A DNA stretch of 64,000 nt from Corynebacterium sphenisci DSM 44792 (lineage in GTDB: Bacteria; Actinomycetota; Actinomycetes; Mycobacteriales; Mycobacteriaceae). Location: NCBI RefSeq assembly GCF_001941505.1, contig NZ_CP009248.1:682001-746000 (forward strand). The letters run 5' to 3'. Below the pieces are notes generated by a model that was not told the origin of the DNA, did no database searches, and saw only the letters and a program-made list of their open reading frames with translations. Positions 1 to 9,615 of this stretch are shown here, one piece after another. The translations under genes were made by a program, and so were the position numbers. Positions within the stretch are counted from its first letter, which is position 1. Each line of letters begins with the position of its first letter.

Positions 1-1052
1 TGCGGCGCCGGGGCGGGCGCGGGGGCGGCGGCCAACCAGGGATCCGGCCACGGATCCGGCCAGAGCTCCTCGGCCGCGGTGGCCTCGCCCACCGCCGGCG
101 CCGGTGCCGCCGCGGGGGCGGCCGGGGCCTGCGGGGCCATCGCGGCCGGCGGCTCCGGCTCCGGCTCCGGCTCGGGCACCGGGTCCGGCTCGGCCGCGGC
201 GGCCGGCGGATCGGCGGGTTCGGGTGCCGGGGCGGCGGCCGCCGGCTCCGCGTCATCGGCGGCCAGCCCGGGCAGCGGGCGCAGCCGGGGAATCGGGTAG
301 ACGTCCGGTTCCAGATCCTCGGCGGAGAGCTCATGGGCGCGGGCGCATTCCAGGTGCACCTCGGCGGCCAGCGCGGAACCGGTGAGCACCGCTCGGGACA
401 CCGGGATCAGCCCCCGGCCCTCGTAGTAGCGCACCGCGGCGAGCATCCGGCCTGCCGAGGTTTTGCCGAGCTCGCCGATCCGGTGGCCGTCCAGGCGCAC
501 CTCCACCCCGGTCCACGGGGTGCGGCTGCCGCGGGCCACCGGGTGCAGGCTGACCAGCAGCAGCGCGGGGCCATCGGGGCTGATGTAGCGGCGCAGCCGC
601 CCGAACTGCTCCCCCTCCCCGGTGACCTGGATCTTCGGGCCCTTCGGCAGCAGCGCCCAGGGCCTCTCCGGCGGGGTGTTGCGGGGCACCACGGTGCCCG
701 GGTCGGCGAGGGAGATCCGGGCCACGGCGAGCACGTCCCCGGTGTCCAGCACGGCCCGGGCCACCGGGGTGAACCCGGAGTCGACGATCCGGGTGAGCTC
801 CGCCCAGTGCGCCCGGGCCCGGTCCCCGGGCAGCGTCCCGATCCGGCGGCCCTCCCAGAGCACCTCCACCGCCGGGTCCCCGGCGGCGCCGGGGACCGGG
901 CGCAGCGCGACGCGGCCGCGCAGCCGGCCGCGGTCGTCGCGCTCGCCCTGCACCATGCCGAAGGACATCGCGGCGCGCTCCCGGCGGGTGGAGACCACGT
1001 CGACGGTGCCCCGGTTGCCCGGGGCGGTGAGGTCGTATTCGCGGTTGCCCAT
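1..1052 (-). CDS. Unknown protein with two repeat units and a Pro/Ala/Glu-rich tail (C-terminus outside window)
   Basis: The frame opens at ATG 1052 (reverse strand) and runs off the left edge without a stop. I do not recognise a named family. The first 240 residues hold two copies of one pattern, about residues 62-118 and 183-238. Each copy has V-E-V-x(2)-[ED/DG]-G-[R/H]-R-I-G-x-L, then a helix, then P-V-[A/S]-R-A-V-L. After about residue 255 the chain turns into low-complexity Pro/Ala/Glu sequence with a Glu-Pro run, and near the window edge a repeated WPDPW motif. No signal peptide or membrane segment is visible, so it is probably cytosolic. It is divergent from rpiB with about 180 bp between them. 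The start is a confident reading because upstream in-frame sequence is not coding-like. Function unknown. Confidence 0.7.
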   Translation of the reverse strand, partial: MGNREYDLTAPGNRGTVDVVSTRRERAAMSFGMVQGERDDRGRLRGRVALRPVPGAAGDPAVEVLWEGRRIGTLPGDRARAHWAELTRIVDSGFTPVARAVLDTGDVLAVARISLADPGTVVPRNTPPERPWALLPKGPKIQVTGEGEQFGRLRRYISPDGPALLLVSLHPVARGSRTPWTGVEVRLDGHRIGELGKTSAGRMLAAVRYYEGRGLIPVSRAVLTGSALAAEVHLECARAHELSAEDLEPDVYPIPRLRPLPGLAADDAEPAAAAPAPEPADPPAAAAEPDPVPEPEPEPEPPAAMAPQAPAAPAAAPAPAVGEATAAEELWPDPWPDPWLAAAPAPAPAP

Positions 1053-1219
1053 TGCGCGGCTCCTCGGTCTGCGGCGGCGGGGCGGTCCCGCCACGGCACC
1101 CATGATGCCCGCCGGGCGGACGCGGGGGAGGCGGAACGGGGGCGGGGGCGAACGCGGGTTCGGGCCCCGTGCGCGGGAGGGCGCCGGGCGCGGCGGCGGG
1201 TGGCCGCGGCGGGGGCCGC

Positions 1220-1225
1220 TATGCT
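1220..1225 (+). promoter_or_regulatory. Candidate leaderless -10 hexamer for rpiB
   Basis: TATGCT lies 7 nt before the rpiB ATG. The spacing places transcription start at or next to the start codon. It is one of a series of similar TANNNT-start pairs in this window. Confidence 0.45.
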
Positions 1226-1232
1226 GGTGCGC

Positions 1233-1706
<474 letters not shown>

Positions 1707-1726
1707 GCCGCCCCCGGCCACGGGCA

Positions 1727-1766
1727 CGAGCGCGCCGCCGCCCCGGATGGGGCGGCGGCGCGCTCG
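1727..1766. terminator. Strong hairpin between convergent rpiB and gltS
   Basis: A perfect 18-bp inverted repeat (1727-1744 and 1749-1766) with a 4-nt GGAT loop lies between two convergent genes. No long T-run follows, which is usual for this GC content. It probably ends transcription from both sides. Confidence 0.75.
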
Positions 1767-1781
1767 CGTTCGGCGCGGCGC

Positions 1782-3146
1782 CTATTCGCGCGCCGCGGCG
1801 GCCTCCTGCGCGGTGGCGGTGTCGCCGACCCACTTGAAGACGAAGGCCATGCCGATGATCACCGCCGCGGCGAGGGTCGCCCCGGCGCCGAACCAGGCGG
1901 TCACCCCGGCGAGCACCACGATGGGGGCGAGGATCGCCATCGCGATCTCGAAGGGGGCGAAGCCGACGTAGGCGATGCCGAACTCCTCCATGGTGCCGCT
2001 CTTCAGCTTGGGGTCCACGATCTTCAGCAGCGCGATGCCCATCGCCACCGAGGCGGTGGCCCAGCCCCAGCCGAAGATGCCGCGCTCCAGCCAGTCCCGC
2101 CGGAACATCGCCGGGGAGAGCAGGAAGAAGACGATGAGGCAGTAGGCCAGGCCCGCGGCGAAGAGGATGAGCAGCGGGGTGATGTACTCGGCGACCACGC
2201 TGGGCACGATGGAGGCCACGCCGAAGGCGACCAGGAAGTCGGTGGCCGCCCCGGAGATGGACGAGGACAGCTCCTTGTCCACGTAGTGCGGGGCCTTCAC
2301 CAGGTGCAGCACGCCGACGGCGGCCAGCCCCAGCACGAAGGCGGCGGCGAAGAGGGGGATGTCCAGCCAGGGCACCGCCTCGGCGACGGCGCCGGTGATC
2401 ACGTGCGCGGCGAAGACGGTGAGGATGATGACCGCCCCGTGCAGGGCAATCGGCTCGATGGAGGAGGGGTTGGTGGTGGCCCGGCCCACCGAGGGCCGCT
2501 GGCCGGGAAGCGAGATGAGCCCGGTGCGCAGGTCCTCGGGGAGCTTGCGGAACTCCGGCAGCTGGCTGGTGCGCCCGGTCACCGAGCCCCATTTGGACAG
2601 CGCCAGGCCGCCGATGATGGCGACGATGGTGCCCACCGCGGCGGAGGTGAAGCCCAGGGTCATCGCGGCCTCCGCCCCGGCGTCGGTGAGCGAGGCGCCG
2701 ACCGCGGCGGCCACCCCGAAACCGCCGACGAAGCCGACCGGCAGCATCATCCCGAACCAGTCCGGGGTGCCGAACAGCGGGGTGAGCAGCAGCACCCCGA
2801 AGAGGATGAGCAGGCCCCACTGGCCCATGTACATGCCCACCGAGTAGGACCACATGGTGCGCGCGCCCTTGGCCAGGTGGCCGCCGAACTCCATGCCGTA
2901 GGGCAGGGCGCCGAAGACGATGGCGATCAGGATCCCGGCGTAGGTGGACAGCTGGTCGGAGAAGCCGATGATCCCGGCCCCGTGCGGGCCGAGCGCCAGG
3001 CCCAGCAGGCCGGCGGTCATCGGGGCGGGGATCATGAGGGTCTGGAAGACCGGGATGAACCGGCGGGCGAGGTTGCCGATGACCAGCAGCAGGGATATCC
3101 ACCCCACGTCGGTCAACAGGCTGAAGGGCGTGTAGTCGGGCGGCAC
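1782..3146 (-). CDS. gltS: GltS-type sodium/glutamate symporter
   Basis: An integral membrane carrier expected to import glutamate with Na+. The 454-residue protein is almost wholly hydrophobic, with about ten or more membrane spans in two halves. It shows features of the GltS (ESS) family: an N-terminal half with P-A-P-M-T-A-G-L-L-G-L near residue 40, and a central hydrophilic linker (about 225-260). The start chosen is GTG at 3146, preceded by a GGAAGGAT Shine-Dalgarno. A longer in-frame extension to 3290 lacks hydrophobic or coding character. It is divergent from the GH1 glycosidase gene and convergent with rpiB. Glutamate as substrate is inferred from the family only. Confidence 0.85.
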   Translation of the reverse strand: MPPDYTPFSLLTDVGWISLLLVIGNLARRFIPVFQTLMIPAPMTAGLLGLALGPHGAGIIGFSDQLSTYAGILIAIVFGALPYGMEFGGHLAKGARTMWSYSVGMYMGQWGLLILFGVLLLTPLFGTPDWFGMMLPVGFVGGFGVAAAVGASLTDAGAEAAMTLGFTSAAVGTIVAIIGGLALSKWGSVTGRTSQLPEFRKLPEDLRTGLISLPGQRPSVGRATTNPSSIEPIALHGAVIILTVFAAHVITGAVAEAVPWLDIPLFAAAFVLGLAAVGVLHLVKAPHYVDKELSSSISGAATDFLVAFGVASIVPSVVAEYITPLLILFAAGLAYCLIVFFLLSPAMFRRDWLERGIFGWGWATASVAMGIALLKIVDPKLKSGTMEEFGIAYVGFAPFEIAMAILAPIVVLAGVTAWFGAGATLAAAVIIGMAFVFKWVGDTATAQEAAAARE

Positions 3147-3167
3147 GTGGTCATCCTTCCGATTGGT

Positions 3168-3198
3168 GAACGATATATCTCCCACCGTAGGGAACGAT
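3168..3198. promoter_or_regulatory. GAACGAT direct repeat with GATATATC palindrome in the gltS/GH1 divergent region
   Basis: GAACGAT occurs at 3168-3174 and 3192-3198, and the palindrome GATATATC lies at 3172-3179. The block is about 22-52 bp upstream of the gltS start, in a GC-rich stretch where A/T-rich DNA is rare. It could be the gltS promoter or an operator; no regulator is assigned. Confidence 0.35.
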
Positions 3199-3297
3199 GA
3201 TGAGGGCCGTTCAACCGGGGGGGCGTCTCGTGCGGGCCCGGGCGGGCCGGCGCGGCCGCGCCCGCGGAAAGCGGCCCCGCGCCGGAGCACGGGCGCC

Positions 3298-3303
3298 TAC
3301 CAT
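3298..3303 (+). promoter_or_regulatory. Candidate leaderless -10 hexamer for the GH1 gene
   Basis: TACCAT lies 6 nt before ATG 3310. It supports this downstream start over a longer in-frame reading. Confidence 0.4.
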
Positions 3304-3309
3304 CGCGAC

Positions 3310-4731
3310 ATGGATGTTCACCACGGAAAAGCAGGTGCGGGACCGGGGGAGCGGCCCATCCGGGGGTTCCCCGCCCCGCCGGAGCACGAGGTCGACCTCG
3401 GCGGCCTGCTCATCGGCACCGCCTCGGCGGCCCTGCAGATCGAGGGCGGCGATCGGGGCAACGACTGGGTGCGCTGGGCGGCCGGGCCGGGCACCATCGC
3501 CGACGGCTCCACCCCGCTGCGCGCCACCGACCACTGGCGGCGCTGGCGCCAGGACAATGCGCTGATGGCGGATCTCGGTCTGCGCGCCGCCCGGATCGGC
3601 CTGGAGTGGTCCCGGATCCAGCCCGCCCCGGGCCGCGTCGACCACGCCGTGCTGGACCGGTACCGGGAGGAGATCGGCGATCTCGTCGACCGCGGCATCG
3701 CGCCCCTGGTCACCCTGCACCATTTCGTCAACCCGATCTGGTTCGCCGACCGCGGCGGGTTCACCGCCGCCGGCTCCGCGGCGGCCTTCGCCGACTACGC
3801 CCGGGTCGCGGTGGGGGCGCTGGGCGATCTGGTGACCGACTGGGTCACCGTCAACGAGCCCAACGTCTACGCCACCGCCGCGCACCTCTTCGACGAGGCC
3901 CCGCCGGCCCGGCGCTCCTGGCGGGCGACCCTGCGGGTGCTGCGCAACATGGCCATCGCCCATGTCCGCGGCCACCGGCTCATCCACGAACTGCAGGGTG
4001 ATGCCGCCCGGGTGGGCATCGCCCACCACGCCCGCGCCTTCACCCCGCGCGACTCCGCCAACCCGGTGCACCGGGCCACCGTCCCGGTGGCGCGGCACCT
4101 GTTCCAGGGGATCATCGCCGAGGCGGCGCTGGCCGGTCGCTTCCACCCGCTGCTCGGCGGCAACCGCGGCACCGGGGTCGCCCCGGGGAGGTACTACGAC
4201 TACCTGGGCCTGAACTACTACTCCCGGACCGCGGTGGCGGGCCTGCGCGACGGCACCCTCCCCGGGGTGCCGGTCAACGACCTGGGCTGGGAGGTGCACC
4301 CGGCCGGGCTGGTGGACTGCGCCGCGGAGCTGGTGGCGCGCTACGACGCCCCGGTGTGGGTGACCGAGAACGGCACCGCCGACGCCGGCGACCCGGCCGC
4401 CGGGGTGGCCGAGCGCTTCCGCCGCCGGTTCATCCTGGACCATCTGCTGGCCATCGCCGGCTCCGGGCTGCCCATCGAGCGCTACTACCACTGGTGCTTC
4501 GTGGACAACTGGGAATGGCGGCTCGGCGAGGGCCCCCGCTTCGGCATCGTCGCCCTGGACTACGAGACCCAGCGGCGCCGCCCGCGGCCCTCGGCCCGGC
4601 TGCTCGGCGAACTCGCCGCCACCGGCCGGATCACCCCGGATCTGTACCGGCGGCACACCGCCGGGCAGGTCTACCCGATGGCCCCGCCGGCGCCGCCGCG
4701 GCGGATCCGCGTCCCCGGGTGGCGTCGATGA
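3310..4731 (+). CDS. Glycoside hydrolase family 1 (beta-glucosidase-like)
   Basis: A retaining beta-glycosidase expected to hydrolyse beta-glucosides or related disaccharides inside the cell. It is 473 residues with no signal peptide. GH1 hallmarks are complete: the acid/base Glu183 in T-V-N-E-P-N, the nucleophile Glu353 in V-T-E-N-G, an early I-G-T-A-S-A-A-L-Q-I-E-G motif (about 36-47), L-H-H-F near 137, and the aglycone-site W-x-F-V-D-N-W-E-W segment near 398-406. The stop overlaps the ATG of the following sugar-carrier gene (ATGA), so the two are translationally coupled: uptake by the carrier, then intracellular hydrolysis. Natural substrate not determinable from sequence. Confidence 0.88.
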   Translation: MDVHHGKAGAGPGERPIRGFPAPPEHEVDLGGLLIGTASAALQIEGGDRGNDWVRWAAGPGTIADGSTPLRATDHWRRWRQDNALMADLGLRAARIGLEWSRIQPAPGRVDHAVLDRYREEIGDLVDRGIAPLVTLHHFVNPIWFADRGGFTAAGSAAAFADYARVAVGALGDLVTDWVTVNEPNVYATAAHLFDEAPPARRSWRATLRVLRNMAIAHVRGHRLIHELQGDAARVGIAHHARAFTPRDSANPVHRATVPVARHLFQGIIAEAALAGRFHPLLGGNRGTGVAPGRYYDYLGLNYYSRTAVAGLRDGTLPGVPVNDLGWEVHPAGLVDCAAELVARYDAPVWVTENGTADAGDPAAGVAERFRRRFILDHLLAIAGSGLPIERYYHWCFVDNWEWRLGEGPRFGIVALDYETQRRRPRPSARLLGELAATGRITPDLYRRHTAGQVYPMAPPAPPRRIRVPGWRR

Positions 4732-5993
4732 GCGCCCCCGCCGCCGGGGCCGCGCGGTTGGACCCGGGGGCTCGCCCGGAGGTCAGCCGCGGCTGGATCA
4801 CCCGCTACGGGCTGCTCTACCTCGGCCAGAACCTCGCCTGGGCGGCGCCCGCGCAGCTGCTCCTGGCCCGGCAGATCCTGGTCTGGCATCCCGGGGACAA
4901 GGAGGCCCGGCTGGCGCTGCTGATGGCCATCGGCGGGGTGGCCTCCCTGGTCGGCCATCCCCTGGCCGGCTGGCTCTCCGACGCCACCGGGGGCCGCCGG
5001 GGCCGGCGCGCCCCGTGGATCCTGGTCGGGGCCGCGGTCTCCGCCGGCTGCCTGGCCGCGATGGCCGCCGCACCCGGGTTCTGGGCCCTCACCGCGGCAT
5101 GGACGGTGTTCCAGCTGTTCATCGCCGCGGCGATCAACTCGGCCCAGGCGGTCGCCCCGGACGGGGTGCCCCGGCACCAGTACGGCACCGTCTCCGGGGT
5201 GCTCGGGCTGACCTACACCCTGGGCCTGGTCGCCGGCACCGCCGTGGCCGCGCTGCTGGGCACCGGCCCCGCCTACCTGGTCGCCGCGACGCTGCTGCTG
5301 GCGGCCACCGCCCAGTTCCTGCTCGGCTTCCGGGATCCCACCGCGGGGGTCGCCCCGGCCGCCGCGCCGCGGGAGGCGCCGGACCCGGACCCCGACCCGG
5401 CGCCGGGGCGGGCCGACCGCCCCGCGGCCGGCTACCGGGACTTCGGCTGGGTCTTCGTGGCCCGCTTCCTGGTCACCACCGGCAATTACGTGGCGCTGTT
5501 CTACCTCTTCTACTTCCTCCGGGACCGGATCGGGCTGGCCGACCCGGATGGCGGGGTGCTCGTGCTCACCGGGATCTACGCCGCCTGCGTGGTGGCCACC
5601 GCGGTCGCCGCCGGGGTGGTCTCGGACCGTTCCGGGCGCCGCCGCGGCTACGTCGCCGCCTCCTCCGCCGGGGTGGCGGTGGCCTGCGCGGTGATGGCCG
5701 CCGCGGGGGATTTCCCCGTGGTGCTGGCCGCGGCGGTGCTGCTGGGGCTGTCCTGGGGCGTGTTCATGGCGGTGGACCAGGCCCTGATCAACGAGGTGCT
5801 GCCCTCCGCGGCGCGCCGCGGCCGCGATGTCGGGGTGATGAACCTGGCCGTGGCCGGGCCGAACACCCTGGCCCCGCTGCTCGCCGCGGCGGCGCTGGGC
5901 GCCTTCGGCGGCTACCCGGGGCTCTACCTCTTCGCCGGGGCGGTGACCGCCCTCGGCGCGGCGGCGGTGACCCGGGTGCGCGGGGTGCCGTGA
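4728..5993 (+). CDS. MFS (GPH/sucrose-carrier-like) sugar transporter
   Basis: A 421-residue membrane protein, probably with 12 spans, a central polar loop rich in Pro/Asp (about residues 205-235), and the MFS loop motif G-W-L-S-D-A-T-G-G-R-R-G-R-R after the second span. A matching V-S-D-R-S-G-R-R-R-G signature is present in the second half. The layout fits glycoside/cation symporters or SLC45-like carriers. Its ATG overlaps the stop of the upstream GH1 glycosidase gene, which implies import of the glycoside that enzyme cleaves. Substrate is inferred from context only. Confidence 0.75.
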   Translation: MSAPAAGAARLDPGARPEVSRGWITRYGLLYLGQNLAWAAPAQLLLARQILVWHPGDKEARLALLMAIGGVASLVGHPLAGWLSDATGGRRGRRAPWILVGAAVSAGCLAAMAAAPGFWALTAAWTVFQLFIAAAINSAQAVAPDGVPRHQYGTVSGVLGLTYTLGLVAGTAVAALLGTGPAYLVAATLLLAATAQFLLGFRDPTAGVAPAAAPREAPDPDPDPAPGRADRPAAGYRDFGWVFVARFLVTTGNYVALFYLFYFLRDRIGLADPDGGVLVLTGIYAACVVATAVAAGVVSDRSGRRRGYVAASSAGVAVACAVMAAAGDFPVVLAAAVLLGLSWGVFMAVDQALINEVLPSAARRGRDVGVMNLAVAGPNTLAPLLAAAALGAFGGYPGLYLFAGAVTALGAAAVTRVRGVP

Positions 5994-6015
5994 CGGCGCG
6001 GCGGCCCCGGCCCGG

Positions 6016-6222
6016 TCAGCGCCGGGCGCGGCCGGCGTGCCAGTCGCGCACCTCGGCGGCGCGCCACAGGGTCAGCCCGTGCAGCCGGGCCACCGGCTCC
6101 GGGGCCCGGCCCCGGCCGGCGTAGCTGGTGAAGGTGCCGCGGGCGGTGCCGGAGTGCTCGGCGCACTGGGCGGCCGTCCACAGCTCCTCGCCGGTGTCCT
6201 GGTCGATGATGCGCGGGTCCAT
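6016..6222 (-). CDS. Small DNA-binding-like protein (68 aa)
   Basis: A 68-residue protein with an N-terminal acidic segment followed by W-T-A-A-Q-C-A-E-H-S-G-T-A-R-G-T-F and then Y-A-G-R-G-R-A-P. This resembles the helix-turn-helix/winged start of AlpA- or MerR/excisionase-type proteins. The tail is basic and ends W-H-A-G-R-A-R-R. The ATG at 6222 is the only sensible start. It sits alone between the MFS gene and tRNA-Gly. DNA binding is an inference from motif shape; it could be a phage- or plasmid-type remnant or a small core regulator. Confidence 0.55.
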   Translation of the reverse strand: MDPRIIDQDTGEELWTAAQCAEHSGTARGTFTSYAGRGRAPEPVARLHGLTLWRAAEVRDWHAGRARR

Positions 6223-6299
6223 GGCGCCCAGGCTACGGCCGCGGCCGCGGGCACGGGAAAACCCCCGATCCCCGGGGATCCGGGTATCGGGGGCGGTGG

Positions 6300-6371
6300 A
6301 GGGGACGACGGGAATCGAACCCGCGTCTTCAGCTTGGAAGGCTGAGGTATTAGCCACTATACGACGTCCCC
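6300..6371 (-). tRNA. tRNA-Gly (anticodon TCC)
   Basis: Read on the reverse strand, a 7-bp acceptor stem (GGGGACG/CGTCCCC) closes a full cloverleaf. The anticodon loop is CTTCCAA, with anticodon TCC at 6338-6336. The T-loop GGTTCGATTCC is canonical. Discriminator T at 6300; no encoded CCA. Confidence 0.95.
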
Positions 6372-6416
6372 GCGCGGTCCCCGGCGCGGCTGGCGCGGCG
6401 GAAAACGGCGCCCGCA

Positions 6417-6422
6417 AGCCTA
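6417..6422 (-). promoter_or_regulatory. Candidate -10 for tRNA-Gly
   Basis: TAGGCT on the reverse strand, about 45 nt before the mature 5' end of the tRNA, in otherwise extremely GC-rich sequence. Confidence 0.4.
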
Positions 6423-6574
6423 GCGCACCGCGGGCCCGGCCCGGAAATCCCGGCCGGCCCGGCCGCCCCCGGCGCGGCCGGGCCGGCGGGGCGCGCGGCG
6501 GGCGGGGCCGCGCCGATCGCCGCCGGTCGGCGCACGCCGCGGCGGGTGCGGGGGCGCTTAGGGCGGGGCGGTGC

Positions 6575-6603
6575 TTAACCGCGGCGGCGGGGGCACGTAC
6601 ACT
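6575..6603 (+). promoter_or_regulatory. Candidate promoter for tRNA-Pro
   Basis: TTAACC (6575-6580) and TACACT (6598-6603) are separated by 17 nt, 11 nt before the tRNA. The -10 is a good TANANT match; the -35 is weak. Confidence 0.45.
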
Positions 6604-6614
6604 GCCACAAGTCA

Positions 6615-6691
6615 CGGGGTATGGCGCAGCTTGGTAGCGCACCTGCTTTGGGAGCAGGGGGCCGTGGGTTCAAATCCCGCTACCCCGACCA
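6615..6691 (+). tRNA. tRNA-Pro (anticodon TGG), CCA encoded
   Basis: Acceptor stem CGGGGTA/TACCCCG, D-loop with AGCTTGGTAG, anticodon stem-loop with TTTGGGA (anticodon TGG), T-loop GGTTCAAATCC, discriminator A and genomically encoded CCA at 6689-6691. It lies about 70 bp upstream of tig and may share its transcript. Confidence 0.96.
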
Positions 6692-6762
6692 GCAGCACGG
6701 GCACTCCCGTGGACTGTGGACCCATCCCCCACTCACCATCAACAAACAGGAGTGTTAAGGCA

Positions 6763-8148
6763 GTGAAGAGCTCCGTCGAGAAGCAGAGCGAGACCCGAGT
6801 CCGGTTGACCGTCGAGGTTCCCTTCGACGAGCTCACCCCGGAGTTCGACCAGGCCTACCAGGCCCTCGCCCAGCAGGTCACCATCCCGGGCTTCCGCAAG
6901 GGCAAGGCCCCCGCGAAGCTGCTCGAGGCGCGCATCGGCCGCGGCCCCATCCTGGAGCAGGTCCTCAACGAGATGATCCCCTCCCGCTACGAGGAGGCCG
7001 TGCGCGAGCATGAGCTCAAGCCGATCGGCCAGCCGGAGGTGGACATCGCCAAGCTGGAGGACGGCGAGGTGGTGGAGTTCACCGCCGACGTCGACGTCCG
7101 GCCCGAGATCGACCTGCCCGACTTCTCCGGGATCTCCGTGGAGGTCGAGCCGGTGGCCGCCGACGAGGACGCGGTGGAGAAGGAGCTCGGCAACCTGCTG
7201 GCCCGCTTCGGCTCGCTCACCGGCGTGGACCGCGCCGTCGAGGACGGGGACTTCGTCTCCATCGACCTCTCCGCCACCGTCGACGGGGAGGAGCTGGAGG
7301 AGGCCGCCACCGAGGGGCTGTCCTACGAGGTCGGCTCCGGGGAGCTCATCGACGGCCTGGACGAGGCCCTCGTGGGCCTGGCCAAGGACGAGTCCAAGGA
7401 GTTCGCCACCACCCTGGTCGCCGGGGAGCACGAGGGCGAGGACGCCCAGGTCACCGTCACCGTGCGCTCGGTGAAGGTGCGCGAGCTGCCCGAGGCCGAC
7501 GACGACTTCGCGCAGATGGCCTCCGAGTTCGACACCATGGCGGAGCTGCGCGAGGATCTCGCCAAGCAGGTGGAGCAGACCAAGAAGGGCGAGCAGGCCT
7601 CCCAGATCCGGGACAAGGTGCTCGCCGCGGCCCTGGAGGCCACCGAGGTGCCGCTGCCGGAGTCCGTGGTCGCCGAGCAGGTCGAGGGCCAGCTGCAGCA
7701 GCTGCTCGGCCAGTTCGGCGGGGACGAGGCCACCCTGGACAAGATGCTCCAGGCGCAGGGCACCACCCGCGAGGAGTTCGACGCCGACTCCCGCAAGTCC
7801 GCCGAGGAGGCGGTGCGCACCCAGCTCTTCCTCGACGCCCTGGCCGAGAAGGTGGAGCCGCAGGTCTCCCAGCAGGAGCTCACCGACCACATCCTGTTCA
7901 CCGCGCAGTCCTACGGGATGGACCCGAACCAGTTCATCCAGCAGATCCAGGCCTCCGGCCAGATCGGCAACCTCTTCGCCGACGTGCGCCGCGGCAAGGC
8001 GCTGGCGGTGTCCATCCTGGAGGCCACCGTCACCGACACCGAGGGCAACGCCGTCGACGTCGCCGAGTACTTCGGCGAGGCCGAGCCGGAGGAGGCCCCC
8101 GAGGCCGAGTCCGAGACCGAGGCCGAGGCCGAGACCGGGGACGAGTAG
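6763..8148 (+). CDS. tig: Trigger factor
   Basis: A ribosome-associated chaperone and peptidyl-prolyl isomerase that meets nascent chains at the exit tunnel. At 461 residues it has the usual three parts: an N-terminal ribosome-binding domain with G-F-R-K-G-K-A-P (about 44-51), an FKBP-like domain (about 160-245), and a long helical C-terminal domain. A Glu/Ala-rich acidic tail ends the protein, as in other corynebacteria. GTG 6763 is taken as the start because AGGAGTGTTAAGG lies just upstream and the conserved N-terminus follows directly. Upstream is tRNA-Pro; downstream, after a hairpin, is clpP1-clpP2. Confidence 0.95.
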   Translation: MKSSVEKQSETRVRLTVEVPFDELTPEFDQAYQALAQQVTIPGFRKGKAPAKLLEARIGRGPILEQVLNEMIPSRYEEAVREHELKPIGQPEVDIAKLEDGEVVEFTADVDVRPEIDLPDFSGISVEVEPVAADEDAVEKELGNLLARFGSLTGVDRAVEDGDFVSIDLSATVDGEELEEAATEGLSYEVGSGELIDGLDEALVGLAKDESKEFATTLVAGEHEGEDAQVTVTVRSVKVRELPEADDDFAQMASEFDTMAELREDLAKQVEQTKKGEQASQIRDKVLAAALEATEVPLPESVVAEQVEGQLQQLLGQFGGDEATLDKMLQAQGTTREEFDADSRKSAEEAVRTQLFLDALAEKVEPQVSQQELTDHILFTAQSYGMDPNQFIQQIQASGQIGNLFADVRRGKALAVSILEATVTDTEGNAVDVAEYFGEAEPEEAPEAESETEAEAETGDE

Positions 8149-8195
8149 GCCCGGCCGCCGGCGGGGCGCCCCCGCCGCAACGCCCTCAGCGAACA

Positions 8196-8226
8196 CGGCG
8201 CCGGCGGGGAAGCCCCGCCGGCGCCG
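8196..8226 (+). terminator. Hairpin after tig
   Basis: A perfect 14-bp inverted repeat (8196-8209/8213-8226) with a 3-nt loop, followed by GTTCGTT. It lies about 50 bp after the tig stop and before clpP1. Confidence 0.7.
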
Positions 8227-8298
8227 GTTCGTTACCCTCTAGTGGAAGTGCCCGCCGGCGACCGCGGGCGAGGCGACAAGGAAGGTGGACCCCGAAGC

Positions 8299-8892
8299 AT
8301 GAGCGACCAGACCCCCCTCGCGGAGAACTCGGTGTTCGACAAACTGCTCAAGGAGCGGATCCTCTGGTTGGGCGACCAGGTCGACGACGACATCGCCAAC
8401 CGGCTGTGCGCCCAGATGCTGCTGCTGGCCGCCGAGGACCCGGAGCGCGACATCGCCCTGTACATCAACTCCCCGGGCGGCTCCGTCACCGCGGGCATGG
8501 CCATCTACGACACCATGCAGTTCGTGCCCTGCGACGTCGCCACCTACGGGATGGGCCTGGCCGCCTCGATGGGCCAGTTCCTGCTCTCCGCCGGCGCCCG
8601 CGGCAAGCGCTACGCGCTGCCGCACGCCCGGATCATGATGCACCAGCCCTCCGCGGGCATCGGCGGCACCGCCTCCGACATCACCATCCAGGCCGAGCAG
8701 TTCGCCCTGACCAAGAAGGAGATGGCCCGGCTCATCGCCGAGCACACCGGCCAGCCGCTGGAGCGGATCGAGGCCGACTCCGACCGGGATCGCTGGTTCA
8801 CCGCCGCCGAGGCCAAGGACTACGGCTTCGTCGACCACGTGGTGACCTCCCTGAAGGACACCGGCGACACCGCCGAGGGGGAGGGGAAGTAG
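8299..8892 (+). CDS. clpP1: ATP-dependent Clp protease proteolytic subunit ClpP1
   Basis: A serine protease subunit that assembles with ClpP2 into the Clp core and degrades proteins unfolded by ClpX or ClpC. The 197-residue sequence has the catalytic Ser90 in G-L-A-A-S-M-G, His115 in M-M-H-Q-P-S-A-G, and the acidic site in S-D-R-D-R-W (161-166). The [11 protein letters not shown] oxyanion segment is intact. The order clpP1-clpP2 matches corynebacteria. A stretch of about 70 bp precedes it with a TACCCT hexamer near 8233, so it probably has its own leadered promoter. Confidence 0.95.
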   Translation: MSDQTPLAENSVFDKLLKERILWLGDQVDDDIANRLCAQMLLLAAEDPERDIALYINSPGGSVTAGMAIYDTMQFVPCDVATYGMGLAASMGQFLLSAGARGKRYALPHARIMMHQPSAGIGGTASDITIQAEQFALTKKEMARLIAEHTGQPLERIEADSDRDRWFTAAEAKDYGFVDHVVTSLKDTGDTAEGEGK

Positions 8893-8895
8893 CCG

Positions 8896-9567
8896 ATGCC
8901 CGAGGCGAACCGAACCACCGACCACACCATGGAGATGAACCCGGCCATGCAGATGCCCCAGTCGCGCTACGTCCTGCCCTCCTTCGTCGAGCACTCCAGC
9001 TTCGGCGCGAAGGAGTCCAACCCGTACAACAAGCTCTTCGAGGAGCGGATCATCTTCCTGGGCTCCCAGGTCGACGACACCGCCGCCAACGACATCATGG
9101 CGCAGCTGCTGGTCCTCGAGGGCCTGGACCCGGACCGGGACATCACCATGTACATCAACTCCCCGGGCGGCTCCTTCACCTCCCTGATGGCCATCTACGA
9201 CACCATGCAGTACGTCCGCCCGGACGTGCAGACGGTGTGCCTGGGCCAGGCCGCCTCCGCGGCGGCGGTGCTGCTCGCCGCCGGCGCCCCGGGCAAGCGC
9301 GCCGCGCTGCCCAACGCCCGGGTGCTGATCCACCAGCCCGCCACCCAGGGCATCCAGGGCCAGGTCTCCGACCTGGAGATCCAGGCCAAGGAGATCGAGC
9401 GGATGCGCACCCTGATGGAGCGCACCCTCGCCGAGCACACCGGGCAGAGCGCGGAGCGGATCCGCCAGGACACCGACCGGGACAAGATCCTCACCGCCGA
9501 GGAGGCCAAGGACTACGGCATCGTGGACCAGGTCTTCGAGTACCGCAAGCTCAACCCGCGCAGCTGA
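8896..9567 (+). CDS. clpP2: ATP-dependent Clp protease proteolytic subunit ClpP2
   Basis: The second ClpP subunit of the mixed actinobacterial ClpP1P2 protease. It starts 3 nt after the clpP1 stop, so the two are co-translated. Catalytic Ser121 (Q-A-A-S-A-A-A), His146 (L-I-H-Q-P-A-T-Q-G) and the T-D-R-D-K acidic site are present. The segment from residue 22 (S-R-Y-V-L-P-S-F) matches the corynebacterial ClpP2 start. The first about 20 residues are extra and contain several Met codons (12, 14, 18, 20), so the true start could be one of these. The N-terminal part is probably a processed propeptide. Confidence 0.93.
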   Translation: MPEANRTTDHTMEMNPAMQMPQSRYVLPSFVEHSSFGAKESNPYNKLFEERIIFLGSQVDDTAANDIMAQLLVLEGLDPDRDITMYINSPGGSFTSLMAIYDTMQYVRPDVQTVCLGQAASAAAVLLAAGAPGKRAALPNARVLIHQPATQGIQGQVSDLEIQAKEIERMRTLMERTLAEHTGQSAERIRQDTDRDKILTAEEAKDYGIVDQVFEYRKLNPRS

Positions 9568-9615
9568 GCCGCACCCGGTCGCCAGGCCTCGACGCGGCCC
9601 CGGTGGGGATTCGGG

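Noticed and set aside
6300..6691. tRNA genes as island attachment sites
   Set aside because: Both tRNAs are flanked by ordinary GC-rich core genes and no duplicated 3' ends or integrase are seen.
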